From contig DVMF01000084.1 of NCBI GenBank assembly GCA_018715125.1, forward strand, positions 1 to 64,000: a stretch of 64,000 nucleotides of DNA, read 5' to 3'. Under the pieces are notes generated by a model. It saw only the letters and a list, made by a program, of their open reading frames with translations. It made no database searches and was not told the DNA's origin. Both the position numbers and the translations under genes were made by a program. Origin of the DNA: Candidatus Coprousia avicola. Its GTDB lineage: Bacteria > Actinomycetota > Coriobacteriia > Coriobacteriales > Coriobacteriaceae. Of the stretch, positions 29,623 to 37,847 are shown one piece after another. How positions within the stretch are numbered: position 1 is the first letter of the stretch; the number at the start of each line of letters is the position of its first letter.

Positions 29623-30099
29623 ATGGCCGACACCACCGCTGCCGCCGCATCGCACCTTCAGCTGGACGCCAACCAGATCGCCCAGGTGCTGCCGCACCGC
29701 TATCCCTTCGCCCTCGTCGACCGCATCGATGACGGCGAGGCGGGCTCTTGGGCGCGCGGACGGCTGTGCGTGAGCGTGACGAGCCCCGTGTTCTGCGGGC
29801 ACTTCCCCTCCTACCACGTGCTTCCCGGCGTCCTCATCATCGAGGCCCTCGCCCAGACGGCGGCCGTGGCCATGCTCTCGCTGCCGGAGCACACCGGTAA
29901 GCTCGGCTTTTTCGCCGCCATCAAAGACGCCCGCTTCAAGCGGCAGGTGCGTCCCGGCGACGCGCTCACGCTCGAGGCGCGCATCACCAAGACGCGCGGC
30001 GCCTTCGCCTTTGTGGAGGCGACGGCGAGCGTGGACGGTGCTGTGGCGGCATCGGCCGAGCTAACCCTCGCCCTCGGCGCCGGCGAGGGTGTACACTAG
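29623..30099 (+). CDS. fabZ: 3-hydroxyacyl-ACP dehydratase
   Basis: A 158-residue hot-dog-fold dehydratase. The catalytic His60 is in GHFPSYHVLPGV and the Glu in IIEALAQTAAVA. It converts 3-hydroxyacyl-ACP to trans-2-enoyl-ACP. It starts 3 bases after fabF and is the last biosynthetic gene of the operon. Confidence 0.95.
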   Translation: MADTTAAAASHLQLDANQIAQVLPHRYPFALVDRIDDGEAGSWARGRLCVSVTSPVFCGHFPSYHVLPGVLIIEALAQTAAVAMLSLPEHTGKLGFFAAIKDARFKRQVRPGDALTLEARITKTRGAFAFVEATASVDGAVAASAELTLALGAGEGVH

Positions 30100-30127
30100 G
30101 CGCCGATGCACGTGCGAAAGGGGACCC

Positions 30128-30607
30128 ATGCTCGAGGAACGGTTTAACGAGGTGTATAGCAAGTTCAAGCTGCACTTTTATATGGAGACGTTTGCGCGCT
30201 TCCAGAACCGCGAGGCGAGTCTCACCACGGTGGAATCCTTCGCGATGGAGGCCATCTACGCGCTGGGGAGCCCGACGGTGCACGAGTTCGCGCAGTTCAT
30301 GCGCATCTCGTCGTCCAACGCCGCCTACAAGGTGGCGAGCCTCATCCGCAAGGGCTACGTCGAGAAGGTGCGCTCCGAGCACGATGGTCGCGAGTACCAT
30401 CTGCGCCCCACGCAGAAGTACCTTGACTACTACAACATCAGCGCCTCCTACGTGCACGAGGTGATCGAGCGCATCAAGGAGCGCTTCTCGGCCGAGGACC
30501 TCGCCAAGATGGAGGAGATCTTGAAGGTCATGTCCGAGGAGCTCATGCCCGAGGTGGCGCTCGGTGGTGAATGGCGGCGCGCGGCGCTCGACACCGCCCA
30601 ACCCTAG
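30128..30607 (+). CDS. MarR-family transcriptional regulator
   Basis: A 159-residue winged-helix protein. The DNA-binding helices are in TVHEFAQFMRISSSNAAYKVASLIRK (about residues 52-78, given here only as a landmark region) and the wing in SEHDGREYHL. The ends form a helical dimer domain. MarR-like FabT controls fatty-acid synthesis in streptococci, and its place as last gene of this operon suggests an analogous role, but it could equally control the divergent-side importer. The ATG at 30128 follows AAAGGGG. A bidirectional terminator follows. Confidence 0.85.
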   Translation: MLEERFNEVYSKFKLHFYMETFARFQNREASLTTVESFAMEAIYALGSPTVHEFAQFMRISSSNAAYKVASLIRKGYVEKVRSEHDGREYHLRPTQKYLDYYNISASYVHEVIERIKERFSAEDLAKMEEILKVMSEELMPEVALGGEWRRAALDTAQP

Positions 30608-30650
30608 GCGGGGTCAGGTCCCGCTCGGCGACCGGTCACCCAAAGAAGGC

Positions 30651-30699
30651 AGAAAACCACTCGCAGGCGCGCGCCGCGGACGCCTGCGAGTGGTTTTCT
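30651..30699. terminator. bidirectional terminator, 19-bp perfect stem
   Basis: The arm 30651-30669 (AGAAAACCACTCGCAGGCG) is the exact reverse complement of 30681-30699, with an 11-base loop. The A-tract on one side and T-tract on the other make it work in both directions, ending the fatty-acid operon from the left and backing up termination of the importer operon from the right. Confidence 0.92.
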
Positions 30700-30780
30700 G
30701 CTCTTTCAGGGGCTTTGAGATCGCCAAAACGGAAGAAAAGCACTCTTCGGGGAGGGCGCTCATGAGGGCGCCCGCAGCGC

Positions 30781-31542
30781 TTATTCGGCGAGTTTGGAGA
30801 GGAACGCCTGCGTGCGCGCCTCGCGGGGATGGTCGATAACCTGTGCGGCCGGACCCTCCTCGACGATGACGCCGCCGTCCAGAAAGACAACGCGGTCGGC
30901 CACCTCGCGCGCGAAGCTCATCTCATGCGTGACGATCACCATGGTCATGTGCTCGGCGGCGAGCGCCTTGATGACGCGCAGCACCTCGGCGGTGAGCTCG
31001 GGGTCGAGGGCGCTCGTGGGTTCGTCAAAAAAGAGGATCTCGGGGTTCATGGCAAGCGCGCGGGCGATGCTCACGCGCTGCTGCTGCCCGCCCGAGAGCT
31101 GGCAGGGCACTTTGTCCTCGCAGCCGGTGAGCCCCATCTTGGCAATCAGCTCGCGCGCGGTGCGGTCGGCCTCGGTGCGGTCGCGCCTCTGCACGCGCAC
31201 GGGGGCGTCGGCGATGTTCTGCAAGACGGTGCGGTGCGGAAACAGGTTGTAGTTCTGAAAGACGAGCCCAAAGCGGCCGCGCGCCTGCTTGAGGACGTCG
31301 CGTCCGGCGTAGGCGGCGCGTCCGCCCGCATCTGTCGCCACGGCGAGGTCGCCAAAGGCGAGCGATCCTCCGTCGAGCGTCTCGAGCAGCGTGGCGCAGC
31401 GCAGAAGCGTCGACTTGCCGCCGCCGGACGGTCCGATGATGGCGACGACCTCGCCCGGCGCGATGGCGAGCGACACCCCGCGCAGCACCTCATGGGCCCC
31501 AAACGCCTTGCGGGTGCCGGTAAGCGTCATAACTGGTTTCAT
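30781..31542 (-). CDS. polar amino-acid ABC importer, ATP-binding protein
   Basis: A 253-residue GlnQ/HisP-class ATPase with Walker [10 protein letters not shown], signature [15 protein letters not shown], Walker [13 protein letters not shown] and the H-loop VTHE. It powers uptake by the permease encoded next to it. The start is ATG at 31542, 8 bases after the permease stop; the much longer frame to 31947 runs back through the permease gene and is not used. A hairpin with T-rich tail (30724-30775) lies just past its stop. Confidence 0.94.
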   Translation of the reverse strand: MKPVMTLTGTRKAFGAHEVLRGVSLAIAPGEVVAIIGPSGGGKSTLLRCATLLETLDGGSLAFGDLAVATDAGGRAAYAGRDVLKQARGRFGLVFQNYNLFPHRTVLQNIADAPVRVQRRDRTEADRTARELIAKMGLTGCEDKVPCQLSGGQQQRVSIARALAMNPEILFFDEPTSALDPELTAEVLRVIKALAAEHMTMVIVTHEMSFAREVADRVVFLDGGVIVEEGPAAQVIDHPREARTQAFLSKLAE

Positions 31543-31550
31543 AGCGCCCC

Positions 31551-32204
31551 CTAGTCGTGGTAATACGCGAGGCGCTTCTCGGCCGCCCCGAGAACGAGCT
31601 CCACGATAAAGTTGAACACCCAGTAGAACGCCGCGGCGACGGCGAACGGCACCATGCTCACCTGCGAGGCGACGAGCGCCTTGGCGGTGGAGAACATCTC
31701 GGCCACGCCGATGGAGAACGCGAGCGACGTGTCCTTGACGAGCGTGATGATCTCGTTGCCCATGGCGGGGAGGATGCGTTTGACCACCTGCGGCAGCACG
31801 ATGTAGGCAAACGTCTGGATGCGCGTGTAGCCGAGCACCTCGGCCGCCTCGTATTGGCCGCGGGGGATCGACTGCAGGCCCGAGCGGTAGATCTCGGCAA
31901 AATACGCCGCGTAGTTGACGATAAACGCCGCGATGGTTGCCTGCCACTTGGAATCCGGCGTGAGCTGGAGGCCAAACACGTAGTACGGCGCAAAGTAGAT
32001 GGCAAACATCTGCAGCATGAGCGGTGTGCCGCGCATGATAGATATATAGATGCGCACGATCCAGCGCACCGGCGCGATACGGCTCATGCGCCCCAGCGCC
32101 ACGACGATGCCGAGCGGCACCGCGCCGATCAGCGTAAACGCAAAGATCTGCAGGCTCACGAGGAAGCCCTCGGTGAGCATGGTGAGCATGGTCGCAAACG
32201 ACAC
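31551..32204 (-). CDS. polar amino-acid ABC importer, permease
   Basis: A 217-residue HisM/GlnP-type permease with about five membrane helices and the EAA loop ([18 protein letters not shown]) that docks the ATPase. The start is GTG at 32204 with AAAGGA upstream. It lies in the middle of a substrate-binding protein, permease, ATPase operon. The family takes polar amino acids or cystine; the exact substrate is unknown. Confidence 0.93.
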   Translation of the reverse strand: MSFATMLTMLTEGFLVSLQIFAFTLIGAVPLGIVVALGRMSRIAPVRWIVRIYISIMRGTPLMLQMFAIYFAPYYVFGLQLTPDSKWQATIAAFIVNYAAYFAEIYRSGLQSIPRGQYEAAEVLGYTRIQTFAYIVLPQVVKRILPAMGNEIITLVKDTSLAFSIGVAEMFSTAKALVASQVSMVPFAVAAAFYWVFNFIVELVLGAAEKRLAYYHD

Positions 32205-32237
32205 GCTATTCGTCCTTTCGAGGGGTCGCGGGCCGCA

Positions 32238-33125
32238 CTAGGCGAGGACCCAGTTGTCGAACGAGATGCCGTAGTCCGCGTACTTCTCGCAGAGCTCTTC
32301 CACCGTGCCGTCTTGAACGAGCTCACGCAGCGCCTCGGTGACCGCGTCGGCGGTGGCGGTGTCGCCCTTCTTGAAGCCGACGGCGTAGTGCTCCTCCGAG
32401 AGCATCTCGGGCAGCTGCACATAGGTGTCGGGGTTAGCGGCCATCTGGTACTCGGCGATGGAGAGGTCGCAGGCGACGGCGGTGACGGCGCCGCTCTCGA
32501 GTTGCATGAAGGCGGTGTTGTACTCGCCGATGGTGTCGAGGGTGGCAAAGGTGGCGGCGAGGTCGGCCTGGTCGCCCTCGAGCACGTCGAGCGCTGCGGA
32601 ATCGATCTGGGTGATGACGGTCGCGCCGGCGAGGTCGTCAAAGCTGGCGATGCCGCTGTCGGCGCGCACGACCACGACCTGCCCGTTCAGCATATACGGC
32701 TCCGAGAACGTGTAGTCGTCCTCGCGGCCCTCCATGGTGAAGCCGTTCCAGATGCAGTTGATGGCGCCGGAGCTCAAAAGGGCGTCCTTGGCGTCCCACT
32801 CGATGGCCTCGAGCTGCACCTCCCAGCCCTCCTTGTCGGCAACGGCTTGGGCGAGGTCGAGGTCGAAGCCGGTGAACTCGCCGTCATCGCCCACAAACCC
32901 GTAGGGCGGGTAGGACTGGTCGAAGCCGACGATGAGCGTGCCCGTGGCGACGGCGCTCGTGTCGTCGCCGGCGGTGTCGGCAGGCGCCGATCCCGCGGCG
33001 GCGCCGGAGCCGGCGGAGGCTGTCTGGCCGCCCGAGCAGCCGGCGAGCAGCGCCGCCGAGCCGAGGGCGCAGGCGCCGAGGCGGACAAACGAGCGACGGT
33101 CGAGAGGAGAGGTGAAGTATGCCAT
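32238..33125 (-). CDS. polar amino-acid ABC importer, substrate-binding lipoprotein
   Basis: A 295-residue family 3 solute-binding protein. The signal peptide ends in the lipobox LLAGC with lipidated C30, and a twin-arginine motif (DRRSFVRLG, residues 9-17) suggests Tat export. A Ser/Ala/Gly linker follows, and then the two-lobed fold with FDQSYPPYGF and GFDLDLAQAVA. It captures the ligand outside and delivers it to the permease. The promoter carries repeated CTTTAG dyads. Confidence 0.93.
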   Translation of the reverse strand: MAYFTSPLDRRSFVRLGACALGSAALLAGCSGGQTASAGSGAAAGSAPADTAGDDTSAVATGTLIVGFDQSYPPYGFVGDDGEFTGFDLDLAQAVADKEGWEVQLEAIEWDAKDALLSSGAINCIWNGFTMEGREDDYTFSEPYMLNGQVVVVRADSGIASFDDLAGATVITQIDSAALDVLEGDQADLAATFATLDTIGEYNTAFMQLESGAVTAVACDLSIAEYQMAANPDTYVQLPEMLSEEHYAVGFKKGDTATADAVTEALRELVQDGTVEELCEKYADYGISFDNWVLA

Positions 33126-33147
33126 GGTGAGGTCCTTCCCGTAAGCA

Positions 33148-33211
33148 CTTTAGCAAACTAAAGTAGTAAAGCGAACGATGGCAGCATACTCTTTATCTAA
33201 CTAAAGCGCAA
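33148..33211 (-). promoter_or_regulatory. importer promoter with CTTTAG operators
   Basis: On the minus strand TTGCGC (33206-33211) and TATGCT (33183-33188) are spaced by 17 bases. CTTTAG-CAAA-CTAAAG at 33148-33163 is a perfect 6-bp dyad just downstream of the expected transcription start. CTTTATCTAACTAAAG (33191-33206) is a related dyad in the spacer. Their placement is typical of repressor sites. They resemble the site before the fatty-acid operon. Confidence 0.6.
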
Positions 33212-33315
33212 GCTGTTGTAACCATATCGTTGCACGCGTGCCCTGCGGGCCGCCGCGGCCGGGGCGGGCGTGCCGCGGGGAGCGTGCGGGGGCAGCGGGC
33301 TAGCACATCATTGTT

Positions 33316-33606
33316 TCCCCAGGGGCGGGGAGAAACGCCGCAGATTGCATGTCGACACTCCCGCGGGGAGAAAAGCGGCAGATTGTATAGGCGGATTGTA
33401 TGTCGGGATTCCGCTGTGACGAAAGTCCAGCTCAGAGCAGTGCAAAGAACGGGCGGATTGTATAGAAAGATGCAATCCGCCCGTTTCTCACCCCGATTCT
33501 CATACAATCTGCCGCTTCTCTCCCTTTTCCCTGGGAACATACACTCCGCTGGTTTTGTCCCCCTTACGCGCAGGCGTACAATCCGCCGCTTCTCTCCCTT
33601 TTCCAC
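33316..33606 (-). repeat. palindrome-rich dispersed element, copy B
   Basis: The reverse complement aligns with element A through most of its length and carries one extra unit at its upstream end. Motif sites on the plus strand: GCAGATTGCAT 33340, GCAGATTGTAT 33378, GGCGGATTGTAT 33390, GGGCGGATTGTAT 33451, ATGCAATCCGCC 33470, ATACAATCTGCC 33502, CATACACTCCGC 33539 and GTACAATCCGCC 33576. The centre, 33448-33463 with 33470-33485, is a 16-bp hairpin with a 6-base loop and one G-T pair. A unit containing GGGAGAGAAGCGGC plus the motif occurs twice, 74 bases apart. It ends about 230 bases before echAB. Confidence 0.75.
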
Positions 33607-33768
33607 GCGGGCGTACGGGACTGCGGACGCCCATGAAATCCTCCGGGCTGGAGGGACATGCGATCCGTCCGACTCGTCCCGCCCTCGCTCGCGGCTGGTT
33701 CCGACGCGCGTCCGATACCGAAGTGCAGTATCACCGCCATTGTGAAAGAAGGGTGAAGGCATATCGGC

Positions 33769-33774
33769 TACAAT
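33769..33774 (+). promoter_or_regulatory. possible -10 box of the Ech operon
   Basis: TACAAT lies 60 bases before the echAB ATG. No convincing -35 is found at 16-18 bases, so this is tentative; it stands in a short AT-rich patch that includes CAATATTG. Confidence 0.35.
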
Positions 33775-33833
33775 ATTGCGGATATCGGCTCGGGCGCAGG
33801 GGCGCCCGAATCTCAGGTCAAGAGGGGAAAGCT

Positions 33834-36698
33834 ATGGGTCTCATCGCATTTCTCGTCGCCGCTCCTCTGGTGGCCGCCGTCGCGCTCATGCTCTTTAGGA
33901 GCGAGAGCCAGCGGGCGGTCATCACCGTCGCGGCAGCGGGCATCACGGGCGTCGCGTCTGTGCTGTTCGCGTTCCAGCACCTGCTCAGCGGTTACACCGT
34001 CTATGAGCTCCCGCAGGAGACGAGCTTCATCATCACTATCGTGATGACCGCGGTCGACATCGTGCTCTGCGCGGTGATCCTCTGGTTCTCGATCCGCTAC
34101 AAGAACAAGCTCGCGCTCGTCATCGGCCTTGTGCAGACGGTCGGCGTCATCTACTTCGCCAACCTTACCCTGCCGCACGGTGCCGAGCACATGCTCACCG
34201 CGCCGGTCTACTTTGACCAGCTTTCCGTCATCATGGTCCTCATCGTGGGCCTCGTGGGCAGCGCCATCTGCGTGTACGCCCTGGGCTACATGAAGGACTT
34301 CCAGCATCATGAGCCCGCCGGCGCCCCCGATCGCCGTCACTTCTTCGCGGCGCTCATGTTCCTGTTCCTGTCGGCGATGTTTGTCATCGTGCTCTCCGAC
34401 AACCTCGAGTGGATGTTCACCGGGTGGGAGATCACCACGGTGTGCTCGTTCCTCATGATCGGCTACACCCGCACGCCCGAGGCCATCCGGAACTCCTTCC
34501 GCCAGATCATCCTCAACATGATCGGCGGCGTCGCCTTCCTCGTGGCGCTCATCATCATCCATCTCTGGGGCCTGCCGATGTCGCTCGCATCGCTTCCCGT
34601 CGTCGCCAACTCCTATGTGGCTCCCGCGCTCATCGTGCCGGTGATGCTGCTCTCCGTGGCCGGCCTCACCAAGGCGGCGCAGATGCCGTTCCACAGCTGG
34701 CTGCTCGGCGCCATGGTCGCGCCCACGCCCACCTCGGCGCTGCTCCACTCTTCCACGATGGTCAAGGCCGGCGTGTTCCTGCTCGTCAAGCTCGCGCCCA
34801 TCTACCTCGTGTACCCGGCGGCGTCCGCCATGGTGGTCGCCATCGGCGGCATCACGTTCGCCCTCTGCTCGTTCATGGCCATCACGCAGAGCAACGCCAA
34901 GCGCGTGCTCGCCTACTCCACGATCGCCAACCTCGGCCTCATCTCCGCCTGCGCGGGCGTGGGCACCGCCGAGGCGGTCTGGGCGGCCATCTTCCTCATC
35001 ATCTTCCACACGGTCTCCAAGTCGGTGCTGTTCCTGTGCGTCGGTACCGTCGAGCACCGCATCGGCTCCCGCAACATCGAGGACATGGACGGCCTCTTCA
35101 GCCGTCTTCCGCGCCTCACCCGCTTCATGATGCTCGGCATCATGGGCATGTTCGTGGCGCCCTTCGGCATGCTCATCTCCAAGTGGGCCACGCTCGTCTC
35201 CTTCGCCGAGACCGGCAACATCTTCTTCCTGATCCTGCTTGCCTTCGGCTCCGCCGCGACGTTCTTCTTCTGGGCCAAGTGGCTCGGCAAGCTCGCCGGC
35301 GTGGCGCAGAAGGCCGAGAACGTCGAGGGCGGCGTTCACAAGAGCGAGTGGGCCGCCATCGGCTTCATCTCCGTGCTCCTTCTCGGCTGCTGCGTGCTTC
35401 TGCCGGTCATCTCGCAGGCGGTCGTGGGGCCGTACCTCGCGGGCGTCTACCAGACCATGCCGCAGCTCATCGGTGTGGATAACCTGCTTATCATGGCCGC
35501 CATCGTCGTCTTCATCGCCATCGTGCTCCTGACGCCGTGGGGCCGCGCGACCGACAAGCGCCGCGTCGCCGTCTACTTGGGCGGCCAGTGCACCGATCCG
35601 GACAGCCGCAAGTACCATGCGTCCATGGGCCGCACCATGACGTCCACCAAGCGCAACTGGTACATGACCGACGTCTTCCCCGAGGACAAGCTCACCCTCG
35701 CGGGCGTCATCATCTGCACCTCGATCATCATCATGGGCTTCGCCGCGTGCTTCATCCTCGCGGTGCCGTTCCTCGTGGGCGGTTCGTTCTTCGTTGAGCG
35801 CGAGGTGCTGCTCGTCGGCCCGGGGCTCGTCGGCATCCTCGCCGGCGTGGTGGTCTTCGCTATCGCCGCGCCCATCCTGGGTTGCCTGCTCGACGGCTGC
35901 GACCGCAAGATCTCTGCGCACATGCAGGGCCGCGTGGGTCCGCGCATCCTCCAGCCGTACTATGACGTCCGCAAGCTCATGGGCAAGGAGGAGGCGAGCG
36001 TCAACGCGGTCGACGAGGCCTACGTCACGTGCGCGCTCATCTTCGCCATCCTCGCCGGCGGTATGTTCATCTCCGGCTCCAACCTGCTGCTCTGCGTCTT
36101 CCTCGTGACGCTGGCGACGCTCTTCATGGTCATTGCGGCCTACTCGGCGCGCTCTCCCTACGCCGACACCGGCGCCGACCGCGAGTGCCTGCAGGTCATG
36201 TCCTACGAGCCCATGCTCATGATCATGACGGTCGGCTTCTTCACCGCGACGCAGTCCTTCGATGTGGCGCGCCTCTTCCAGATCGACGCGCCCATCATCT
36301 TCCCGCTGCTGCCCATCTTCCTGGGCCTGCTCTTCATCCTCACCATCAAGCTGCGCAAGTCGCCGTTCGACCTCTCCTACAGCCACCATGCGCACCAGGA
36401 GATCGTGAAGGGCATCACGACCGAGATGACGGGCCGCACGCTCGCCAAGGTCGAGATCATGCACTGGTGCGAGAGCGTGCTCTTCCTCATGTGGGTCGGC
36501 ATGTTCTTCGTGTGGGACAACCCGCTGTCGATTTTGCTCGGCGTCGTCATGGCGCTGGCGGCGTGGTTCTTCGAGGTCTTCATCGACAACAACTTCGCGC
36601 GCATGAAGTGGCAGAACTGCCTGTCCGGCGCGTGGCTCGTGGCGCTCGTGGTGGGCGTCGTGAACCTGTTCTACGTCCTCATCACCCCGTTCATCTAA
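33834..36698 (+). CDS. echA/echB: Ech hydrogenase membrane subunits A and B fused
   Basis: A 954-residue membrane protein. Residues 1 to about 650 are a NuoL/MrpA-like antiporter subunit (EchA): many helices, GWEITTVCSFLMIGYTR, the broken-helix region MPFHSWLLGAM and HTVSKSVLFLCVG. From about 655 to the end is a NuoH-like subunit (EchB) with DRKISAHMQGRVGPR and QPYYDVRKLMGKE, the loop that meets the quinone-like/hydrogenase module. The total equals the sum of separate EchA (~635) and EchB (~290). It should move protons or sodium while the peripheral subunits oxidise ferredoxin and make H2. The ATG at 33834 follows GAGGGGAAAG. Confidence 0.9.
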   Translation: MGLIAFLVAAPLVAAVALMLFRSESQRAVITVAAAGITGVASVLFAFQHLLSGYTVYELPQETSFIITIVMTAVDIVLCAVILWFSIRYKNKLALVIGLVQTVGVIYFANLTLPHGAEHMLTAPVYFDQLSVIMVLIVGLVGSAICVYALGYMKDFQHHEPAGAPDRRHFFAALMFLFLSAMFVIVLSDNLEWMFTGWEITTVCSFLMIGYTRTPEAIRNSFRQIILNMIGGVAFLVALIIIHLWGLPMSLASLPVVANSYVAPALIVPVMLLSVAGLTKAAQMPFHSWLLGAMVAPTPTSALLHSSTMVKAGVFLLVKLAPIYLVYPAASAMVVAIGGITFALCSFMAITQSNAKRVLAYSTIANLGLISACAGVGTAEAVWAAIFLIIFHTVSKSVLFLCVGTVEHRIGSRNIEDMDGLFSRLPRLTRFMMLGIMGMFVAPFGMLISKWATLVSFAETGNIFFLILLAFGSAATFFFWAKWLGKLAGVAQKAENVEGGVHKSEWAAIGFISVLLLGCCVLLPVISQAVVGPYLAGVYQTMPQLIGVDNLLIMAAIVVFIAIVLLTPWGRATDKRRVAVYLGGQCTDPDSRKYHASMGRTMTSTKRNWYMTDVFPEDKLTLAGVIICTSIIIMGFAACFILAVPFLVGGSFFVEREVLLVGPGLVGILAGVVVFAIAAPILGCLLDGCDRKISAHMQGRVGPRILQPYYDVRKLMGKEEASVNAVDEAYVTCALIFAILAGGMFISGSNLLLCVFLVTLATLFMVIAAYSARSPYADTGADRECLQVMSYEPMLMIMTVGFFTATQSFDVARLFQIDAPIIFPLLPIFLGLLFILTIKLRKSPFDLSYSHHAHQEIVKGITTEMTGRTLAKVEIMHWCESVLFLMWVGMFFVWDNPLSILLGVVMALAAWFFEVFIDNNFARMKWQNCLSGAWLVALVVGVVNLFYVLITPFI

Positions 36699-36710
36699 GG
36701 GAGCGCAGCT

Positions 36711-37154
36711 ATGAGCTTTTCATCTAAATCTCCGTGGCTCATCCATTACGACGGGTCGAGCTGCAACGGGTGCGACATCGAGGTCCTCGACTCGATGATG
36801 CCGCTCTACGATGTGGAGCGCTTCGGCATCATCAACACGGGTAACCCCAAGCATGCCGACATCTTCCTCATCACCGGTGCCATCAACCACCAGAACGTCA
36901 ACGTGGTGAAGCACATCTACGAGCAGATGCTCGAGCCCAAGGTGGTCGTAGCCTGCGGCATCTGCGCCTGCACGGGCGGTGTCTTCAAGGACGCCTACAA
37001 CGTTATCGGCGGTGCCGACAAGGCCATTCCCGTCGACGTGTACGCGCCGGGTTGCGCTGTGCGCCCCGAGACCATCATCGACGCCGTGCTCAAGGCTGTG
37101 AAGATCCTGGACGAGAAGGCCGCCAAGATGGGCGCGGCCGAGAAGAATCGATAA
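36711..37154 (+). CDS. echC: Ech hydrogenase small subunit (NuoB-like)
   Basis: A 147-residue [NiFe]-hydrogenase small subunit of group 4. The proximal [4Fe-4S] cluster ligands are C18 and C21 (SSCNGCDIE), C85 or C82 (ACGICACTGG) and C115 (APGCAVRPE). It relays electrons between the EchF clusters and the Ni-Fe site in EchE. The last 15 residues are Lys/Ala/Glu-rich (DEKAAKMGAAEKNR), recalling the tails of EchD and EchF. It starts 12 bases after echAB. Confidence 0.93.
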   Translation: MSFSSKSPWLIHYDGSSCNGCDIEVLDSMMPLYDVERFGIINTGNPKHADIFLITGAINHQNVNVVKHIYEQMLEPKVVVACGICACTGGVFKDAYNVIGGADKAIPVDVYAPGCAVRPETIIDAVLKAVKILDEKAAKMGAAEKNR

Positions 37155-37164
37155 GGAGGGGCGG

Positions 37165-37845
37165 ATGTATACCACCGAGTTTGTCGACATTCCGCTGGTC
37201 GAGCTGCTCGCCCGCGTGCAGACGCTCAAGCACGAGGGCTTCCGCTTCGTGCAGATGTGCGGCGAGACCACCGAGGCCGGCACCGATTTGCTCTATACGT
37301 TCTACGACGAGGTTCGCGACAACGCGCTCAACCTCTGCGTGTACGGCATCGGCGAGGACACCGAGGTGCCCTCGATCCAGGAGCTGTACTTTGCCGCGTT
37401 CAGCTACGAGAACGAGACCCACGACCTGTTTGGCGTGCACTTCATCAACATGAAGCTCGACTTTGGCGGTCACTTCTTCAACGTGGCCGAGGAAGCGCCC
37501 ATGACGGTCATCACCCCTGAGATGAAGGCCGAGCGCGAGAAGCTCGCCAAGCAGCGCGCCGCCGCGGCCGCCAAGGCGCGCAAGGCCGCCGAGGAGAAGC
37601 AGGCCGCTGAGGCGGAGGCTGCTGCCGATGCCAAGGAGGCTGCCGTCGCCGCCGGCAAGAGCGCCGGCTCTGTGGGCGATAAGCCCGACCCGGCAGCCGA
37701 GGCGCGCTCTGACGCCGATAAGGAGGCCGAGCGCGCCGCCAAGATGGAGGCCAAGCTCGCCGCCATGGACCCCGAGAAGGCCGCTAAGGTTCGCGCCGCG
37801 CTTGCCGCCAAGGCTGCCAAGGCCGCGCAGAAAGATGGTGAGTAA
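37165..37845 (+). CDS. echD: Ech hydrogenase subunit D (NuoC-like) with long Ala/Lys tail
   Basis: A 226-residue protein. Residues 1 to about 115 form the NuoC-like domain (ending FAAFSYENETHDLFGVHF and a following segment). From about 125 on it is a charged helical tail of Ala, Lys and Glu, roughly doubling the length of a typical EchD. Residues 193-215 contain KMEAKLAAMDPEKAAKVRAA plus LAA, identical to a block in EchF. AAGGAGG precedes the ATG. EchD helps assemble the peripheral arm; the tail's job is unknown. Confidence 0.9.
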   Translation: MYTTEFVDIPLVELLARVQTLKHEGFRFVQMCGETTEAGTDLLYTFYDEVRDNALNLCVYGIGEDTEVPSIQELYFAAFSYENETHDLFGVHFINMKLDFGGHFFNVAEEAPMTVITPEMKAEREKLAKQRAAAAAKARKAAEEKQAAEAEAAADAKEAAVAAGKSAGSVGDKPDPAAEARSDADKEAERAAKMEAKLAAMDPEKAAKVRAALAAKAAKAAQKDGE

Positions 37846-37847
37846 GC

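Larger units (their letters stand above)
33126..33833. other. 708-base intergenic region between importer and Ech operons
   Basis: The left end holds the importer promoter and operators (33148-33211). Palindromic element B occupies about 33316-33606. The right end holds the Ech leader with TACAAT at 33769-33774 as a possible -10. The frame that would extend echAB upstream to 33555 crosses element B and has no conserved content. Confidence 0.6.

Noticed and set aside
27550-29892. 780-residue minus-strand open frame
   Set aside because: Antisense to fabG, fabF and fabZ, which all have intact catalytic residues.
33316-33606. CRISPR array
   Set aside because: The repeats are short (about 12 bases), occur in both orientations and have uneven spacing; no cas genes are near.
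33813-36464. 883-residue minus-strand open frame
   Set aside because: Antisense to echAB; extremely rich in His, Asp, Glu and Arg, as expected of the reverse frame of a membrane protein gene.
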